Assembly: GCA_902795755.1 (NCBI GenBank)
Contig: CADBMO010000017.1
Span: forward strand, 1 to 31,855
Origin: an uncultured Erysipelotrichaceae bacterium
GTDB lineage: Bacteria; Bacillota_I; Bacilli_A; RF39; UBA660
DNA: 31,855 nucleotides
Reading direction: 5' to 3'
The stretch's first letter is position 1, and every line of letters begins with the position of its first letter. The notes beneath the pieces are model-generated. The model saw only the letters and a program-made list of their open reading frames with translations. It was not told where the DNA came from and did not search any database. Below are positions 30,940-31,855 of this stretch, one piece after another. The translations under genes and the position numbers were made by a program.

Positions 30940-31529
30940 ATAACACCTATAACATTTTCCTTGTACCATTTAATAAATTCATCTGTAGCACTGGTATGAT
31001 TATCAGATCTATTATTTCTTTCAAAATCATTCATTTCTGCTAAAGTTTTAGTATGATTAATTGGTATAAATACATACCATAAGTTTGATTTTGCAGTAAC
31101 TCTTTTATCACCTTTTACTTCATAAGATAAATTTCCTTTACTCTCTCCATAAAATTGGTAAAACTCATTTCCATCATAATACGTTAAACAATCTAAAAAA
31201 TAACAAGATCTATCTTTAACGTTTTTCATATCATCTAATAATTTCTGCATATTACTAGATACACCACTTCTTTTTACAAATGCACCAGGGTAGCCTGGAT
31301 TATTTGGATAATTATTAATATAAAAACCACTATCTGCAACAAATACAGGTTTGTTTAAAATTTCATATGCTTTTTTTGCTTTAATTTTGGATATATAACT
31401 AATATCATTTACATCAGGCTCACTTAAATCACAAGTGAAATAATTAATCGTAAGCCCATTATTTTCAAATTGATTTTTAACCGATAAATATTTACCATAA
31501 TTACCTGTTACATAAGTAAGGTTTTCCAT
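30924..31529 (-). CDS. Ham1/RdgB-family non-canonical purine NTP pyrophosphatase
   Basis: 201 residues of the ITPase family, which hydrolyses ITP, dITP and XTP to monophosphates to keep deaminated purines out of nucleic acids. The phosphate-binding TGNYGK is at residues 8-13, the acidic VADSGF at 64-69, and PGYPGAFVKR at 78-87 matches the substrate loop, closer to the ITPA style (PGPYIK) than to the usual bacterial RdgB (PGVYSARY). It may therefore be a divergent relative with a different nucleotide preference. AAAGGAG is seven bases before the ATG, which overlaps the stop of the upstream gene (TAATG). Confidence 0.8.
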   Translation of the reverse strand: MENLTYVTGNYGKYLSVKNQFENNGLTINYFTCDLSEPDVNDISYISKIKAKKAYEILNKPVFVADSGFYINNYPNNPGYPGAFVKRSGVSSNMQKLLDDMKNVKDRSCYFLDCLTYYDGNEFYQFYGESKGNLSYEVKGDKRVTAKSNLWYVFIPINHTKTLAEMNDFERNNRSDNHTSATDEFIKWYKENVIGVIKVKK

Positions 31530-31855
31530 TACATTTCTCCTTTATATTTATATAGTTTTTTAACAAATGGACAATAATCAAAATTAGATATATCCATATT
31601 TTTAGCTTTTGCTAATTGTTTTGTTAATAACATTGATTGATATGTAAAATAATAATCATTTACTATATCATCTTCATATTTTCTATCTATTTTAATTACG
31701 TTATCATAATACTTATTAAGTTCATTTAAATATAAATTATCTAGCTCATTTTTTGTATTAAATATAATAATACTATTATTTTTATTAAAGTAATTTAAAT
31801 TACTTCTACCATGACAATAATCATATTTATCATGAACTACAGGTATTGCTAATCC
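31529..31855 (-). CDS. C-terminal part of a possible SIS-domain protein (runs off the window)
   Basis: The open frame enters from the right edge and gives 108 residues with no start in the window. It begins GLAIPVVHDKYDYCHGRSNL, where the P-V-V-H...HGRS pattern resembles the region before the second SIS domain of sugar-phosphate isomerases (HGP/HGR). The remainder (NSIIIFNTKNELDN, then a helical end) is compatible with the final SIS helices. The match is by eye and weak. The stop overlaps the Ham1-family start by one base, so both are in one operon. Confidence 0.5.
   Translation of the reverse strand, partial: GLAIPVVHDKYDYCHGRSNLNYFNKNNSIIIFNTKNELDNLYLNELNKYYDNVIKIDRKYEDDIVNDYYFTYQSMLLTKQLAKAKNMDISNFDYCPFVKKLYKYKGEM

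Overview
This window looks like chromosomal DNA from a very A+T-rich member of the Bacilli (low-GC Firmicutes), most likely an uncultured host-associated lineage. The evidence is by eye: low GC, strong AAGGAG ribosome binding sites, Bacillus-type promoters, a T-box leader, a Firmicutes-type LexA box, and gene order. TGA is used as a stop (for example the 10924..11502 and 18259..18702 genes) and Trp is TGG, so the code is standard and not the mycoplasma one. No transposon, prophage, CRISPR array or tRNA gene was seen. Almost all genes lie on the minus strand; rarA, a SpoVB-like flippase and a TIGR04086-type membrane gene are on the plus strand.

Layout, left to right. 1-2.4 kb: DUF5662 protein, ZIP metal transporter, a doubtful small ORF, an unknown membrane protein. 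2.4-4.9 kb: a operon with a consensus promoter holding an unknown gene, xerD, and a metallophosphoesterase split by a frameshift in a poly-A run. 5-6.2 kb: rarA. 6.2-8.5 kb: a cadherin-like surface protein, a 51-residue small gene, tcdA, and a 6S RNA. 8.5-13 kb: an N-formylglutamate-amidohydrolase-like protein, then hisS-unknown-aspS under a T-box leader. 13-18.1 kb: secDF-relA-dtd-small gene. 18.2-26 kb: unknown gene, flippase, two related single-pass membrane proteins, psd-pssA, lysS, a DUF421 protein, and the TIGR04086 protein. 26-30.8 kb: ruvA-ruvB-unknown-queA-tgt with a LexA-controlled promoter. 30.9 kb to the end: a Ham1-family pyrophosphatase and the C-terminal part of a possible SIS-domain protein.

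The gene order closely follows the Bacillus subtilis block from ruvA to rarA as I recall it (ruvA-ruvB-queA-tgt-yrzE-yrbG-spoVB-secDF-relA-dtd-hisS-aspS-6S RNA-tcdA-rarA). Against that backbone, lysS, psd-pssA and several unknown genes are additions, and yajC, recJ and apt are absent. Functionally the block combines recombination and repair (RuvAB, RarA, XerD), tRNA modification and charging (QueA, Tgt, TcdA, HisRS, AspRS, LysRS, Dtd), stringent response (Rel), secretion (SecDF) and phosphatidylethanolamine synthesis (PssA, Psd).

No wholly new multi-gene system is evident. The most interesting departures from the norm are: a Rel protein whose hydrolase ED pair is replaced by NF; an A_AAA_AAG slippery sequence exactly where the phosphoesterase frame breaks; an unusually short T-box leader whose details point to tRNA-Asp although hisS is the first gene; a seven-cysteine repeat tail on HisRS; EKT[R/K] repeats on the surface protein tail; and orphan genes inserted into otherwise conserved operons.
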